The notes below the pieces were generated by a model that saw only the letters and a list, made by a program, of their open reading frames with translations, made no database searches and was not told the DNA's origin. Both the position numbers and the translations under genes were made by a program. DNA of 64,000 nt, taken from NCBI RefSeq assembly GCF_016593255.1, contig NZ_AP023212.1, positions 918,001 through 982,000 of the forward strand, in the 5' to 3' direction. Shown piece by piece: positions 63,673 to 64,000 of the stretch. The number at the start of each line of letters is the position of its first letter. Within the stretch, counting starts at the first letter, position 1. Source of the DNA: Hydrogenimonas urashimensis (GTDB lineage Bacteria; Campylobacterota; Campylobacteria; Campylobacterales; Hydrogenimonadaceae).

Positions 63673-63999
63673 TTAAAATCCTCTTGCCTGCCAATTCACT
63701 TCCCCACTTTTCCTGCTTCCATTCTGGTCAAATAGGTAAATTTTGAACGATGTTGGATTTGGCGTATCCTGAAAATCGATGACAACGGTATACGGGTCGC
63801 TTCCTTTGTAAGTGCCGGTAATGCTGTCAACGTCGACAAACGAGACATTGAATTGCACTTCTGTTCCGTTTGCGTCGGATGCGTTTACAGTCGCACGCCC
63901 GCTGTCATTTTTGAGTTTGCTGTCGAGTAATGTTTCGATATTCTCTATAATGATTCCGTCGTCACCTGTTCCTCCAGACCATTCCAATCTGACTTTCAC
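63673..63999 (-). CDS. phage structural protein, beta-sandwich, possibly incomplete
   Basis: A 108-residue stretch that reaches the window edge. It may begin with the GTG at 63999 or continue beyond. It is beta-rich (VQFNVSFVDVDSITGTY, YTVVIDFQDTPNPTSFKIYLFD) without Cys. It precedes the S74 fibre gene by 18 bases. Function unknown; a neck, baseplate or fibre-base role is possible. Confidence 0.55.
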   Translation of the reverse strand: MKVRLEWSGGTGDDGIIIENIETLLDSKLKNDSGRATVNASDANGTEVQFNVSFVDVDSITGTYKGSDPYTVVIDFQDTPNPTSFKIYLFDQNGSRKSGEVNWQARGF

Positions 64000-64000
64000 A

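Noticed and set aside
1-64000. tRNA, rRNA, tmRNA or CRISPR array
   Set aside because: I looked for conserved arms, CCA-like ends and regularly spaced repeats and saw none; a tRNAscan-SE or CRISPR finder run would settle it.

Overview
The window looks like a chromosome segment of a chemolithotrophic Campylobacterota (Epsilonproteobacteria) bacterium, perhaps a Hydrogenimonas, Nitratifractor or Sulfurovum relative. The signs are small monoheme c-type cytochromes, a DUF1104-like periplasmic protein fused by overlap to a two-component system, a short MurC, MutS2, a DapC-type aminotransferase and many TTG/GTG starts. The housekeeping flank has about 50% or more GC by eye. No rRNA, tRNA or CRISPR array was recognised, and the genus is inferred.

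Bases 1-20500 are housekeeping and signalling genes. They include the 5' end of an AEC-type permease, a YchJ-like SEC-C protein, a truncated hemoglobin, a DnaQ-like exonuclease with two GKYKG modules, and three small cytochrome-like proteins. A compact overlapping operon follows: thioredoxin TrxC, a small periplasmic protein, an OmpR-type regulator, a histidine kinase and a cytochrome. After these come DapC, a degenerate GGDEF-like protein, a membrane PAS-GGDEF-EAL protein, a divergent di-iron-like MBL-GGDEF protein, MutS2, a single-chain 5-oxoprolinase/hydantoinase, MurC and a conserved hypothetical.

Bases 20600-55500 are a Wzy-dependent surface polysaccharide locus. A WecA-like initiating transferase, RfbA and RfbB lead into an AT-rich module: two tandem DegT aminotransferases, a cysteine-synthase-like enzyme, a WbqC-family protein, an ATP-grasp ligase and a NeuD-like acyltransferase. 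I infer that this module makes an acylated, perhaps amino-acid-decorated, amino sugar. Flippase, glycosyltransferases and polymerase follow. A graveyard of decayed IS elements (36.9-38.8 kb, 41.6 kb, 42.5-42.9 kb) surrounds a CapK-like enzyme, another glycosyltransferase and an acyltransferase. The far end carries a nucleotide-sugar dehydrogenase and epimerase, a PHP phosphatase (CpsB), the Wzc kinase and the Wza exporter.

Inside this locus, at 43.2-48.8 kb, lie a pectate-lyase-fold protein and two surface lipoproteins that share an apparently identical 1.2-kb 3' half. Upstream of the larger lipoprotein are two tandem cyclic-di-GMP-I (GEMM) riboswitches, each followed by its own terminator hairpin. 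With the two c-di-GMP enzymes at 8-12.5 kb, the window appears to hold both producers and a sensor/effector branch of c-di-GMP control over surface structures.

Bases 55760-64000 are the lysis and tail-fibre end of a prophage on the minus strand: GH24 lysozyme, holin-like proteins, possible spanin parts, a LamG-like fibre, an HExxH protein and a fibre with a peptidase S74 chaperone. It continues past the window. One of its proteins shares a domain type with the chromosomal riboswitch-controlled lipoproteins.
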